Assembly: GCF_014642735.1 (NCBI RefSeq)
Contig: NZ_BMIV01000007.1
Location: 62,001 to 126,000, forward strand
DNA length: 64,000 bases
Source: Paracoccus acridae
GTDB taxonomy: Bacteria; Pseudomonadota; Alphaproteobacteria; Rhodobacterales; Rhodobacteraceae
Reading direction: 5' to 3'
Part shown: positions 18,590 to 29,396 of the stretch, piece by piece
Layout of the letters: each line of letters opens with the position of its first letter
Numbering within the stretch: the stretch's first letter is position 1
Program-made: the position numbers and the translations under genes
Notes under the pieces: generated by a model
What the model was told of the DNA's origin: nothing
Seen by the model: only the letters and a program-made list of their open reading frames with translations
The model's database searches: none

Positions 18590-19744
18590 TTAAGCGCCGG
18601 TCCGACGGTTGCGCATGGCGTCGGTGAACCGCTGGAACAGGTAAAGGCTGTCCTGCGGACCCGGCGCGGCTTCGGGGTGATACTGAACCGAGAAGACCGG
18701 CTTGTCCTGAACCCGGATGCCGCAATTGCTGCCGTCGAACAGGCTGACATGGGTCTCGATCACGCCGGCGGGCAGGGTCTGGCTGTCCACCGCGAAGCCG
18801 TGGTTCATCGAGGTGATCTCGACCTTGCCGGTTTCGGTGTCGCGCACGGGGTGGTTGGCCCCGTGATGGCCATGGCCCATCTTTACCGTCTTCGCCCCAA
18901 GCGCGAGCGCCAGCATCTGGTGACCCAGGCAGATGCCGAAGATCGGCATGTCGCGGTCCAGCAGGCTTTGGATCATCGGCACGGCATATTCGCCGGTCGC
19001 CGCCGGATCTCCGGGACCGTTCGACAGGAACACGCCCTCGGGCTCATGCGCCAGAACCTCCTCGGCGGTGGCGGTGGCGGGCAGGACGGTCACGTCGGCC
19101 CCGAAGGCCACCAGCGACCGCAGGATGTTGCGCTTTGCGCCATAATCCAGCGCCACGACCTTGAAGGGCTTCTGTTCGGGCGAGGTTCCGAAGCCCTTGC
19201 CCCATTCCCAAGCACCCTGGTCCCAGCGATAGCTTTGCCGGCAGGTCACGTCGCGCGCCAGATCCAGGCCAACAAGGCCGGTCCAGTTGCGGGCCTTGGC
19301 GACCATGGCGGCGATGTCGAACTTGCCGTCGGGGTCATGGGCCAGCACCACATGCGGCGCGCCCTGCTGGCGGATCGCGCGGGTCAGGCGGCGGGTATCG
19401 ACGCCGCCGATGCCGATGCGGCCGCGCCGGGCCATCCAGCCGGGCAGGTCGCCCGCCGCGCGCCAGTTCGACGGATCGGTCGGATCCCAGCGGACGACAA
19501 TGCCGCTGGCGACGGGGTCGGGGGCCTCGTCGTCTTCCGGCGTGATGCCGGTGTTGCCGATATGGGGAAAGGTGAAGGTGACGATCTGGCTGGCATAGGA
19601 CGGATCGGTCATGATCTCCTGATAGCCGGTCATCGCGGTGTTGAAGACCAGTTCGGCCACGACCTCTCCGGGGGCGCCGAAGCCCTGGCCGTAGAAGACG
19701 GTCCCGTCGGCAAGCGCAAGGCAGGCGGTCGGCTTGTTGGCCAT
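18590..19744 (-). CDS. carA: carbamoyl phosphate synthase small subunit
   Basis: A 384-residue glutaminase subunit that delivers ammonia to CarB for carbamoyl phosphate, the precursor of arginine and pyrimidines. The N-terminal CPSase small-chain domain starts ACLALADGTVFYGQGFG. The class I amidotransferase domain has the nucleophile loop FGICLGHQMLALALG and the H-x-E pair in QYHPEAAPGP. The ATG at 19744 gives the normal length. carB is not in the window. Confidence 0.96.
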   Translation of the reverse strand: MANKPTACLALADGTVFYGQGFGAPGEVVAELVFNTAMTGYQEIMTDPSYASQIVTFTFPHIGNTGITPEDDEAPDPVASGIVVRWDPTDPSNWRAAGDLPGWMARRGRIGIGGVDTRRLTRAIRQQGAPHVVLAHDPDGKFDIAAMVAKARNWTGLVGLDLARDVTCRQSYRWDQGAWEWGKGFGTSPEQKPFKVVALDYGAKRNILRSLVAFGADVTVLPATATAEEVLAHEPEGVFLSNGPGDPAATGEYAVPMIQSLLDRDMPIFGICLGHQMLALALGAKTVKMGHGHHGANHPVRDTETGKVEITSMNHGFAVDSQTLPAGVIETHVSLFDGSNCGIRVQDKPVFSVQYHPEAAPGPQDSLYLFQRFTDAMRNRRTGA

Positions 19745-19774
19745 GGCAGGCACCCTCTGTCTGAAATCTGCCGG

Positions 19775-19803
19775 TGAATAGGGGGCATGGCGCGCAAGGT
19801 CAA
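19775..19803 (-). promoter_or_regulatory. candidate sigma-70 promoter of carA
   Basis: On the minus strand TTGACC (19798-19803), a 17-base spacer and TATTCA (19775-19780) precede the carA ATG by about 30 bases. The -35 matches 5 of 6 and the -10 matches 3 of 6. Confidence 0.4.
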
Positions 19804-19873
19804 GAACAACGCCCGTCTTGATTTGGCGGGTCCGCTGGCCTAGATCGCAGGCTTTCGTGCCCCGGAGACGCAA

Positions 19874-20335
19874 ATGGACCTGCGAGCCACCCTGCAAGCC
19901 GCCACCAAGGACGCCATGAAGGCCAAGGACAGCGCGCGCCTGTCCACGCTGCGCCTGATCGGCGCCGCCATCAAGGACCGAGAGATCGCGGCCCGCGTGG
20001 GCGACGGCGACGGCACGCTGAGCGAGGCGGACCTGATCGCGATCCTGTCCAAGATGGTCAAGCAGCGCCAGGAATCGGCCAAGGCCTATGAGGAAGGCGG
20101 GCGGCTGGAACTGGCGGAAAAGGAAGAAGCCGAAATCGGCATCATCCAGGAATTCCTGCCGCGACAGTTGTCGGGGGCAGAAACCGACGCCGCCATCGAC
20201 GCGGCCATTGCGGCGCTTGGCGCCACCGGCATCCGCGACATGGGCCGGGTCATGGCGGAACTGCGCGACCGCCACGCGGGGCAGATGGATTTCGGCGCCG
20301 TCGGGCCGATGGTCAAGGCGCGGCTGCTGAACTGA
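19874..20335 (+). CDS. GatB/YqeY domain-containing protein
   Basis: A 153-residue YqeY family protein, all-helical and similar to the tail domain of GatB that contacts tRNA. Visible blocks are DAMKAKDSARLSTLRLI, EEGGRLELAEKEEAEI and EFLPRQLS. The role is not established; an effect on aminoacyl-tRNA handling has been suggested from the domain. GGAGACGCAA precedes the ATG. It is divergent from carA with 129 bases between, a placement I recall from related genomes. Confidence 0.88.
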   Translation: MDLRATLQAATKDAMKAKDSARLSTLRLIGAAIKDREIAARVGDGDGTLSEADLIAILSKMVKQRQESAKAYEEGGRLELAEKEEAEIGIIQEFLPRQLSGAETDAAIDAAIAALGATGIRDMGRVMAELRDRHAGQMDFGAVGPMVKARLLN

Positions 20336-20353
20336 ACGCCCCGCCGGGGCGTT
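20335..20353 (+). terminator. hairpin after yqeY
   Basis: AACGCCCC (20335-20342) and GGGGCGTT (20346-20353) form a perfect 8-bp stem with a 3-base loop, starting at the last base of the yqeY stop codon. Only two T follow, so termination may be modest. Confidence 0.5.
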
Positions 20354-20422
20354 CCGGCGGGCAGGAGGAAACCCCAAGCCCGCCAAGCTGAGTGCCCAGC
20401 AGAAAGCGGCACGGACGGCTGA

Positions 20423-20916
20423 TCAACGCAGGCTGGCCAGCCGCCTTTCCAGGTCGTCGTAAAGGCTGCGGCGTTCATCGGGGGTCAGGAACGCGCCCAG
20501 TTCGATTTCCCGCTGCCCGTCGGTCAGTGTCAGATAGGATTCGACCGGCCCACGCCGCAGCGTGGCCCGCAGCCAATAGCTGTTCGTGGTCCATTCCCGC
20601 AAAACCCCGCCCGGATCGTGCCGGGTGACTTGCGCCACCTGGCGGTCAAGGACCAGTTCCTCGGACATCTCGCCACGGCGATAGCTGTGCTGGATCGCGT
20701 ACCAGACGCCGCCGATCGCCATCAGGCCGAAGGGCAGCAGCCCCCACAGCACCGAAGTTCCCAGCATCGCCACGACCGGCAGCGCCATGAAGCCTGCCGT
20801 CAGGCCGATGAACCAGACGAAGCCACGGCGCGGCAGCGACTGATAGGGCCAGGCCCTCAGCCGATACGAAACGGCCCCGGTGTGATCCGGGGCCGTATCA
20901 TGCCATTCATAGGGCA

Positions 20917-20917
<1 letters not shown>
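20423..20917 (-). CDS. DUF2244 domain-containing membrane protein
   Basis: A 164-residue protein with two membrane spans near residues 33-75 (GFVWFIGLTAGFMALPVVA and a second hydrophobic segment), followed by a soluble beta-rich domain ending with a helical EERRSLY-like stretch (TPDERRSLYDDLERRL). It matches DUF2244, function unknown. It overlaps the ctaD stop by one base (TGATG), so it is translationally coupled to cytochrome oxidase subunit I. A role in oxidase assembly is an inference from position. Confidence 0.82.
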
Positions 20918-22605
<1,688 letters not shown>

Positions 22606-22734
22606 TCAGATATCGTGATCCGGTCCGGCAGACCGGCTATTCTCTTGGGGTCGTTCTAGCCCAGCCGTGCCGACCCGGCAATGCCCTAAGGACGCCGGGA
22701 CGGCAGCTTTTGGTCGCAGAGGTGCCGGGCCGGT

Positions 22735-23172
22735 TCAGCGATAGACCAGAACCGGGATCTTGGAATGCGTCAACAGCTTTGTCGCCTGGCTGCCCATCAC
22801 CACGGCCGCCATGCCGCGCCGCCCGTGGGATGCCATGGCGATCAGGTCGCAGCCCTTGTCCACGGCGGTCTCGATGATCGCCTGATAAGGGCTGTCGTGC
22901 CATTTGTGATGGGTCTCGACGCTGACCCCCGCCGCCGCGGCCTTGTCGCGCGCTGTCGCAAGAACCTTCTCCGCATAGGCGCGCGCATCCCCCTCATAGC
23001 TGGCGCGCGAGCTTTCGACCTGTGCCGAGGCCGGGCTGAAGACGTGGAAGGGTTCGGTGACGGTGACCACCGTTACCGCAGCGCCGATGCTGGCGGCCAG
23101 GGCCATGCCCTTGTCGACAGCCAGCGTGGCCAGTTCGGATCCGTCGGTCGGGATCAGGATATGCTTGAACAC
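22735..23172 (-). CDS. universal stress protein (UspA family)
   Basis: A 145-residue single-domain Usp. It begins VFKHILIPTDGSELA, with the acidic residue of the nucleotide pocket, and ends with ASHGRRGMAAVVMGSQATK, matching the G-2x-G-9x-G(S/T) ATP-binding pattern. I place the start at GTG 23172 because GGAGGAG lies 4-5 bases upstream; the longer frame to 23268 would include an FNR-like box. The role is probably stress or energy-limitation survival. Position between cycA and ctaD and the upstream box suggest oxygen-responsive control. Confidence 0.9.
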   Translation of the reverse strand: MFKHILIPTDGSELATLAVDKGMALAASIGAAVTVVTVTEPFHVFSPASAQVESSRASYEGDARAYAEKVLATARDKAAAAGVSVETHHKWHDSPYQAIIETAVDKGCDLIAMASHGRRGMAAVVMGSQATKLLTHSKIPVLVYR

Positions 23173-23254
23173 GATGCTCCTCCAGTGGTGGCGACCACGC
23201 GACTGCGTGACCGGGTTGCGCATCGGACGCTGCCACAGAGAAGGCGTTGAAAGA

Positions 23255-23268
23255 ATGATCTGAATCAA
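23255..23268. promoter_or_regulatory. FNR/FnrL-like box upstream of the universal stress gene
   Basis: ATGATctgaATCAA matches TTGAT-N4-ATCAA except for the first base. It lies 83 bases before the GTG start at 23172, a distance suited to activation by an FNR-type regulator. The hemA box in this window is of the same class. Confidence 0.55.
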
Positions 23269-23270
23269 AC

Positions 23271-23296
23271 GGGCCGACCCAGGGACGGATCGGCCC
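23271..23296 (-). terminator. hairpin downstream of cycA
   Basis: GGGCCGA (23271-23277) pairs with TCGGCCC (23290-23296) over a 12-base loop. It lies 20 bases past the cycA stop and before the usp promoter region. There is no T-run on the minus strand, only TTTGATT beyond the stem, so termination is probable rather than certain. Confidence 0.5.
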
Positions 23297-23316
23297 GGCC
23301 GGTTCAGGCGGTTGCG

Positions 23317-23745
23317 TCACTGTGTCGCAGGCGACGCGCTTGCCAGATAGGCCGCGATGTCGGCCTGGTTCTTGTTCAGCTTGAAGGTCATCTTGGTGCG
23401 GGCCGAGCTGTCGCCGGTCTTTTCCTGCACGAACTTGTTCGGGTCGGTGATATAGGCGGCCAGATCCTCGACCGTCCAGACCTCGCCCGCGTCCTTCAGC
23501 GCGATCAGCGCCTCGGAGTACTTGTAGCCTTCCTGGGCCGCGGCGGGACGGCCCACGACGCCATAAAGATTCGGTCCGGTCGCGCCGCCCTTCACGATGT
23601 CCTCGCCCTCGGGGGACTGGATCATGTGGCAGGCCTTGCACTTGCGGAATTCCTTTTCGCCGACCGTGGCATCGCCGGCATCCTGTGCCAGTGCGGGCAT
23701 GGCTAGGGTCGCACCCATCAGGGCGCCGATGATCGCAAATCTCAT
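23317..23745 (-). CDS. cycA: cytochrome c550-type soluble cytochrome c
   Basis: A 142-residue precursor with a cleavable Sec signal (cut after ALA, about residue 20). The haem site is C36-K-A-C39-H40 and the axial methionine is in TKMTFKLN (M119). The sequence KCKACHMIQ...GGATGPNLYGVVGR closely resembles Paracoccus cytochrome c550, which carries electrons in the periplasm from the bc1 complex or methanol/methylamine oxidation to aa3 oxidase and nitrite reductase. Gene order by ctaD supports this. GAGGAAAG precedes the ATG. Confidence 0.92.
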   Translation of the reverse strand: MRFAIIGALMGATLAMPALAQDAGDATVGEKEFRKCKACHMIQSPEGEDIVKGGATGPNLYGVVGRPAAAQEGYKYSEALIALKDAGEVWTVEDLAAYITDPNKFVQEKTGDSSARTKMTFKLNKNQADIAAYLASASPATQ

Positions 23746-23820
23746 TCTTTCCTCGCTATTCCAAAGAAATTGGAAGTCCCAACCAACCTTCTTAAGCCCG
23801 ATCGGTTCATTTGCCAGCCG

Positions 23821-24492
23821 TCAGAAGGTCGCATCCGGGGAAATATCCTGGCCGAAGACCGCATCGAAGGTCCGGCGCAAGGCCAGATCCAGATCCGCCA
23901 TGCCCACCGGCAGGCCCAGATCGACCAGGCTGGTCACGCCGTGTCCGCTGATTCCGCAAGGGACGATGCCGGAATAATGCGACAGGTCGGGTTCGACATT
24001 AATAGCGATGCCGTGAAAGCTGACCCAGCGGCGCAGCTTGACCCCAATGGCCGCGATCTTGTCGTCGCGGATGCCGCCATCGGGCAGGGGCGCCTTGTCG
24101 GGCCGGGCCACCCAGACGCCCACGCGCCCTTCGCGGATCGCGCCCGTCACCCCGAAATCCGCCAGCGCGGCGATCACCCAGGCTTCAAGCCGGGCCACGA
24201 AGGCCCGCACGTCGCGGCCGCGCCGGTTTAGGTCCAGCATCACATAGACGATGCGCTGCCCCGGCCCGTGATAGGTGTATTGCCCGCCCCGCCCGGTCGC
24301 ATGGACCGGGAAGCGCGCCTCCAAAAGGTCGGTCTGCCGCGCGCTGGTCCCGGCGGTATAAAGCGGCGGATGTTCGACCAGCCAGACCAGTTCGTCCGCC
24401 TGTCCCGCATGGATCGCCGCGACCCGCGCCTCCATGAAGGCGACTGCGTCGTCGTAATCCGTCAAGCCGTCTGCCGTGATCCATTCCACCAT
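23821..24492 (-). CDS. lipB: lipoyl(octanoyl) transferase
   Basis: A 223-residue enzyme that moves octanoate from acyl carrier protein to lipoyl domains of 2-oxoacid dehydrogenases and GcvH. The nucleophile is C179 ([15 protein letters not shown]), with the partner lysine K145 ([10 protein letters not shown]); [12 protein letters not shown] (69-79) is the lipoate-loop motif. I chose the ATG at 24492 because the family consensus begins just there; the longer frame to 24555 adds 21 unrelated residues. Confidence 0.95.
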   Translation of the reverse strand: MVEWITADGLTDYDDAVAFMEARVAAIHAGQADELVWLVEHPPLYTAGTSARQTDLLEARFPVHATGRGGQYTYHGPGQRIVYVMLDLNRRGRDVRAFVARLEAWVIAALADFGVTGAIREGRVGVWVARPDKAPLPDGGIRDDKIAAIGVKLRRWVSFHGIAINVEPDLSHYSGIVPCGISGHGVTSLVDLGLPVGMADLDLALRRTFDAVFGQDISPDATF

Positions 24493-24594
24493 AGGCCCGG
24501 TCTGGCCCGGCCCACGCACGGCGTCAAGCGCGGGCGTAAGAATCCCCCTTTTCAATCCGCATCGCCTCGGCTATGACCCGCGAACTGCCCGGAT

Positions 24595-24681
24595 GCGGTC
24601 GTGGCGGAATTGGTAGACGCGCAGCGTTGAGGTCGCTGTTCCTTAACCGGAGTGGAAGTTCGAGTCTTCTCGACCGCACCA
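24595..24681 (+). tRNA. tRNA-Leu (anticodon GAG)
   Basis: The 87-base sequence folds as a class II tRNA. The acceptor stem GCGGTCG pairs with CGACCGC, and ACCA is encoded at the end. The anticodon stem CAGCG/CGCTG holds loop TTGAGGT, giving anticodon GAG for CUC/CUU leucine codons. A long variable arm and the T-loop TTCGAGTC follow. The acceptor stem is fully paired. Confidence 0.96.
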
Positions 24682-24742
24682 TCTTTCCCTTACATCCATC
24701 CGTAGAAAAACAGGGCGTTAGCCCGTTGCGATGAGGGATGCG

Positions 24743-25912
24743 ATGAAGATTGCCGTGGTGGGTCTTGGTTATGTCGGTTTGTCGAATGCGGTCCTGCTGG
24801 CCCAGCATTCCAGTGTCGTGGCCCTGGACATCGACGCAGGGCGCGTCGCCGCCGTCAACGCCCGCCAAAGCCCCATCGAGGATGCCGACATCACCCGCTT
24901 CCTGGCCGAGCGCGAGCTTGACCTGACGGCCACCACCGATCCCCGGCAGGCCCTGCCGGGCGCCGACTTCGTGATCGTGGCGACGCCCACGAACTATGAC
25001 CCCCGGACGAACGGCTTCGACACCTCGTCGGTCGAGGCGGTGATCGCCCTGGCCCAACAGCACGCCCCCACCGCCCCGGTCATCGTCAAATCCACCGTGC
25101 CCGTGGGCTTCACGCAAAGGATGCGGGCCGCAACGGGTTTCGACGGCATCATCTTCTCGCCCGAGTTCCTGCGCGAGGGGCTGGCGCTTCACGACAACCT
25201 CCATCCCAGCCGGATCGTGGTGGGCGACACGGGCGAGGCCGGTCGGCGCTTCGCGGCGCTTCTGGCGCAGGGGGCGATCGACCGGGACGTGCCGCTCCTG
25301 CTCACCAACTCGACCGAGGCCGAGGCGATCAAGCTGTTCGCCAACACGTTCCTGGCGATGCGCGTGGCCTATTTCAACGAACTGGACAGCTATGCCCTGA
25401 CCAATGGCCTGGATTCCCATGCCATCATCCGGGGCGTGGGCCTGGATCCGCGGGTGGGCGATTACTACAACAACCCGTCCTTCGGATACGGCGGCTATTG
25501 CCTGCCCAAGGATACCAAGCAATTGCTAGCGAATTATTCGGCCGTGCCGCAGAACCTGATCACCGCCATCGTCGAGGCCAACCGCACCCGCAAGGACTTC
25601 ATCGCCGACCAGATCATCGCCCGCAATCCGCGCACCGTGGGCATCTATCGGCTGGTGATGAAGGAAGGCTCCGACAATTTCCGCGACAGCGCCGTCCAGG
25701 GGATCATGAAGCGGATCAAGGCCAAGGGTATCGCCTGCATTGTCTATGAGCCGGTGCTGCAGGCCGATCACTTCTTCCATTCGCCGGTCGAGCGCGACCT
25801 GGAGGCGTTCAAGGCGAAATCCGACCTGATCATCGCCAACCGCCGCCACGACGACCTGGCCGATGTGGCCGACAAGCTGTTCACGCGCGACCTGCTGCAG
25901 CGCGACATATGA
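24743..25912 (+). CDS. ugd: UDP-glucose 6-dehydrogenase
   Basis: A 389-residue nucleotide-sugar dehydrogenase of the short bacterial type (E. coli Ugd is about 388). The Rossmann motif is [10 protein letters not shown] near the N-terminus. KSTVPVGFT and FSPEFLREG are substrate-loop blocks, and the catalytic cysteine is C253 in [12 protein letters not shown]. It oxidises UDP-glucose to UDP-glucuronate for capsule, exopolysaccharide or lipid modification. ATG at 24743 follows GAGGG. It overlaps rsmB by 4 bases although the functions differ. Confidence 0.92.
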   Translation: MKIAVVGLGYVGLSNAVLLAQHSSVVALDIDAGRVAAVNARQSPIEDADITRFLAERELDLTATTDPRQALPGADFVIVATPTNYDPRTNGFDTSSVEAVIALAQQHAPTAPVIVKSTVPVGFTQRMRAATGFDGIIFSPEFLREGLALHDNLHPSRIVVGDTGEAGRRFAALLAQGAIDRDVPLLLTNSTEAEAIKLFANTFLAMRVAYFNELDSYALTNGLDSHAIIRGVGLDPRVGDYYNNPSFGYGGYCLPKDTKQLLANYSAVPQNLITAIVEANRTRKDFIADQIIARNPRTVGIYRLVMKEGSDNFRDSAVQGIMKRIKAKGIACIVYEPVLQADHFFHSPVERDLEAFKAKSDLIIANRRHDDLADVADKLFTRDLLQRDI

Positions 25913-27051
25913 CCCCAGCCGCCCGCATTTCCGCCGCGATCGAGGTTCTGGACCATATCCTTGCGGGACAGCCCGCCGAACAGGCGCTGCTGCGGTGGTC
26001 GCGGGCCAGCCGGTTCGCGGGGTCGGGCGACCGGGCGGCGGTGCGCGACCTGGTCTTCGACGCGCTGCGCTGCCGCGACAGCCACGCGGCCCTGGGCGGC
26101 GGGCTGACGGGCAGGGGGCTGATGATCGGCGGGCTGCGCGCCACGGGCAGGGACCCGGCGGAGTACTTTACCGGCCAGGGCCATGCGCCCGCCCCCTTGG
26201 GGCCACAGGATAACCCGGTCGAGGACCAGGAGACCCTGGATATCCCGGATTGGCTTCGCCCGCTCTGGGATGCCTCTTTGCGGGATCGGGCCGACGACGT
26301 GGCCCGGCTGATGCGGCAGCGTGCGCCGATCTGGCTGCGGGTCAATCCGATCAGGGCCGATGCGGCTCAGGCGGTCGCGGCCCTGGGGCAGGACGACATC
26401 ACGGCAGAGCCCGATCCTCGGCTTGGCACCGCGCTGCGGGTGACGGCGAATGAACGTCGCCTGTCGCAAAGCCGCGCCTATCGGGACGGTCTTGTCGAAC
26501 TTCAGGATTTGTCCCCGCAACTGGCCTGCGCATCCCTGCCTGTGGCGCCGGGGATGCGGGTGCTGGACTATTGCGCAGGTGGTGGAGGCAAGACGCTGGC
26601 CGTCGCGGGGCGGGCGCCGGATCTGACGCTGGTCGCCCATGATGCCGACCCCGCCCGGATGCGCGATCTGCCGAAGCGCGCGGACCGGGCAGGGGCCAGG
26701 GTGCGAATCGCCGAGCGCCCGACCGGCAGCTTCGATCTGGTGATGGCGGACGTTCCCTGTTCGGGATCCGGGACATGGCGGCGCACGCCCGATTCGAAAT
26801 GGCGACTGACCCGGTCTGGCCTGGACGACCTGACCGCCTTGCAGGCGCGGATCCTGCGCAAGGCCGCGCCGCTGGTCGGATCGGGCGGGCATCTGGCCTA
26901 TATGACCTGTTCGCTGCTTGATCCTGAAAACGGCGCGCAGATCGACCGCTTCCTGCGCGGCAACCCGGACTTCCGACAGGTGGCGCGGCATCTGTGGACC
27001 CCGCTTGATGCCGGCGACGGCTTTTTCCTGGCGCTGATGGTGCGTGGATGA
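25909..27051 (+). CDS. rsmB: RsmB-like rRNA cytosine-C5 methyltransferase
   Basis: A 380-residue SAM-dependent RNA m5C methyltransferase. The N-terminal NusB-like region is short. The SAM-binding loop is [13 protein letters not shown]; the two catalytic cysteines are in [13 protein letters not shown] and [11 protein letters not shown]. RsmB methylates C967 of 16S rRNA; RsmF- or Trm4-like specificity cannot be excluded because this member is shorter than E. coli RsmB. The start overlaps the ugd stop (ATGA). Confidence 0.85.
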   Translation: MTPAARISAAIEVLDHILAGQPAEQALLRWSRASRFAGSGDRAAVRDLVFDALRCRDSHAALGGGLTGRGLMIGGLRATGRDPAEYFTGQGHAPAPLGPQDNPVEDQETLDIPDWLRPLWDASLRDRADDVARLMRQRAPIWLRVNPIRADAAQAVAALGQDDITAEPDPRLGTALRVTANERRLSQSRAYRDGLVELQDLSPQLACASLPVAPGMRVLDYCAGGGGKTLAVAGRAPDLTLVAHDADPARMRDLPKRADRAGARVRIAERPTGSFDLVMADVPCSGSGTWRRTPDSKWRLTRSGLDDLTALQARILRKAAPLVGSGGHLAYMTCSLLDPENGAQIDRFLRGNPDFRQVARHLWTPLDAGDGFFLALMVRG

Positions 27052-27131
27052 GGAAGCGAGGCGCCATTAACGCCTTGTTAAGCGGTTTGGCGGTATCGAG
27101 CGTCTGGAAGGCTTGGAAGGGGGCTAGACGG

Positions 27132-29216
27132 ATGAACCTGGGGGACACGCAGACCGCCGTGTCGCGCAATGCCGCGGTGGCGCTTCCGTTCCTGATGCTG
27201 CCGGTGGTCATCGCCGCCGTCGCGGCGCTGGCCCTTCCGCAAAGCGGCTATGGCCTGCTGGCGCTTGTCATCGGCACCATCGCGGTGGCCTGGTATATCC
27301 TGGGGGGCGTGATCTCGCTGGGCTATGTGCTGGACCGGCTGGCGGCGCGGCGTGCCCTGGCGGCCATCCGGCACGAGGTGGGCGATACCGCCGATCCCGT
27401 CTGGATCTGCGATTCCGACGGGCTGGTGATGATGCAGAACGACACCTCGCGCCAGGGTTTCGGCGACATCGCGGGGCAGAACATCCTGCGGCTGATCGCG
27501 CAGCTTCGGGCCGATGCGGACGACGATCTGAAGGGCCTGGTCCGTCGCGCGGGCTATGCCGGCTGCGCCGATCTGGCGCTTGCCTCGGGGGATACGCTGA
27601 CGCTCAGCCGGGCCGAGGACGCGCCCCTGCAAATCTGGTCCTATCACAAGCGCGGGGCGCAGCCCCCCGCCCCCGCGATCGAGGAGGACGCCGAGGCCCC
27701 CGACGATTTCGAGGCGATTCCCGTGGCCCTGCTGCGCATCGCCCCCAACGGCTATATCCGTCGGGCGAATGCGGCGGCCCGCCGCCTGCTGGGAAGCAGC
27801 CTGCCCCAAGGGGTCGAGCCGGTCCATATCGGCAGCCTTCTGGACGGACCCGGCCGCCCGGCGGGAGAATGGATCGCCGAAACCCATGCCGCCCGTCGGA
27901 ACGACGCCCGGTCCGAGGTGCTGCGCCTGCGCGCCCCGGAGGACGCCGCCAAGGAGCAGCATTTCCAGGTCACGCTGGCCCTCGATCCGGTCGAACAGTC
28001 CGGCCTGATCGCGGTCCTGCATGATGCAAGCGCCCTGAAGACCCTTGAGGCGCAGTTCGTCCAAAGCCAGAAGATGCAGGCCATCGGCCAGCTGGCGGGC
28101 GGGGTCGCGCATGATTTCAACAATCTTCTGACCGCCATCCGGGGCCATTGCGACCTGCTGATGCTGCGCCACGACAAGGGCGACCCCGATTATGCCGACC
28201 TGGACCAGATCGGCCAGAACGCCAACCGCGCCGCGGCCCTGGTCGGGCAGCTTCTGGCCTTTTCGCGCCGCCAGCAGCTCAAGCTGGAAACGCTGGACCC
28301 GCGCGACGTGCTTGCGGACCTGACGCATCTGCTCAACCGGCTGGTCGGCGAAAAGGTGACGCTGACCATCACCCATGATTCGGCCCAACGCGCGATTCGC
28401 GCCGACAAGCGGCAGTTGGAACAGGTGATCATGAACCTTGTCGTGAACGCCCGCGACGCCATGCCTGCGGGCGGCAACATCCAGATCAGGACCGACGTGC
28501 TGACCATCGACGGCGATCTGTCGCGCGACAAGGTTTCGCTGCCCAAGGGCGACTACCTGCGCATCAGCGTCACGGACGAGGGCTGCGGGATCGACCCGGC
28601 GCTGCGCGACAAGATCTTCGAGCCGTTCTTCACCACCAAGCGCGTGGGCGAGGGCACCGGCCTGGGCCTGTCCACCGCCTATGGCATCGTCAAGCAGACC
28701 GGCGGCTATATCTTCTGCGACAGCGATGTGGGCAAGGGCACCTGCTTCTCGCTTTACTTCCCGGCGCAGACAGGGGTCGAGCAGGTGGCCCGGCCGGTGC
28801 CTTCGCCGGCAGCGATCCCCCAGCCCGCGCAACGCGCAAGCGTCCTTCTGGTCGAGGACGAGGCCCCGGTCCGCGCCTTTGCCGCGCGCGCCTTGCGCCT
28901 GAAGGGCTATGAGGTCCACGAGGCCGCCAGTGCCGAGGAGGCCTTGGGCCTGCTGGACGACGCGCTGCGGGTGGATATCTTCGTCACCGATGTGGTCATG
29001 CCGGGCATGGACGGGCCAAGCTGGGTTCGCACCGCCCTGCAGGACCGGCCGGGGACCAAGGTGATCTTCATGTCGGGCTATACCGAGGACATCTTCGGCG
29101 AAGGCCATGACCCGATCCCCAACGCCGCCTTCCTGTCCAAGCCCTTCACCTTGAACGAACTTGTCCAGACCGTCGCCAGCCAGTTGCAGTCCCTGCCGCG
29201 CCGCCTGGATGCATGA
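27132..29216 (+). CDS. cckA: hybrid sensor histidine kinase CckA
   Basis: A 694-residue hybrid kinase. Two membrane spans (about 17-36 and 42-65) are followed by PAS-like sensory regions, a dimerisation domain with the phospho-histidine H327 ([20 protein letters not shown]), an ATPase domain ([24 protein letters not shown]) and a C-terminal receiver with D620 ([12 protein letters not shown]). CckA feeds phosphate through ChpT to CtrA, which in this order controls motility, gene transfer agents and cell-cycle genes. The start at 27132 is the first ATG after a poorly matching, proline-free leader from 27048. Confidence 0.93.
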   Translation: MNLGDTQTAVSRNAAVALPFLMLPVVIAAVAALALPQSGYGLLALVIGTIAVAWYILGGVISLGYVLDRLAARRALAAIRHEVGDTADPVWICDSDGLVMMQNDTSRQGFGDIAGQNILRLIAQLRADADDDLKGLVRRAGYAGCADLALASGDTLTLSRAEDAPLQIWSYHKRGAQPPAPAIEEDAEAPDDFEAIPVALLRIAPNGYIRRANAAARRLLGSSLPQGVEPVHIGSLLDGPGRPAGEWIAETHAARRNDARSEVLRLRAPEDAAKEQHFQVTLALDPVEQSGLIAVLHDASALKTLEAQFVQSQKMQAIGQLAGGVAHDFNNLLTAIRGHCDLLMLRHDKGDPDYADLDQIGQNANRAAALVGQLLAFSRRQQLKLETLDPRDVLADLTHLLNRLVGEKVTLTITHDSAQRAIRADKRQLEQVIMNLVVNARDAMPAGGNIQIRTDVLTIDGDLSRDKVSLPKGDYLRISVTDEGCGIDPALRDKIFEPFFTTKRVGEGTGLGLSTAYGIVKQTGGYIFCDSDVGKGTCFSLYFPAQTGVEQVARPVPSPAAIPQPAQRASVLLVEDEAPVRAFAARALRLKGYEVHEAASAEEALGLLDDALRVDIFVTDVVMPGMDGPSWVRTALQDRPGTKVIFMSGYTEDIFGEGHDPIPNAAFLSKPFTLNELVQTVASQLQSLPRRLDA

Positions 29217-29316
29217 ACGGTTTGTTAATCATTCATCGTCCAGATTGGTTAAGGAAATGCGAATCCAGGCAGGATAGTCCTTGAAAAAGGCGTGCCGAAC
29301 GCGCATTTATCCACAA

Positions 29317-29331
29317 GAACAAGAAGTGAAC
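29317..29331. promoter_or_regulatory. SOS (LexA) box upstream of recA
   Basis: GAAC-aagaagt-GAAC is the reverse complement of GTTC-N7-GTTC, the LexA operator of alphaproteobacteria. It lies 66 bases before the recA ATG. A third GAAC follows at 29334. Confidence 0.8.
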
Positions 29332-29396
29332 ATGAACCCCCTCAAGGCCGGCAGATTGCCGCGCCGGCCGGGCTGTGAAATAACGGTAAGGACCAT

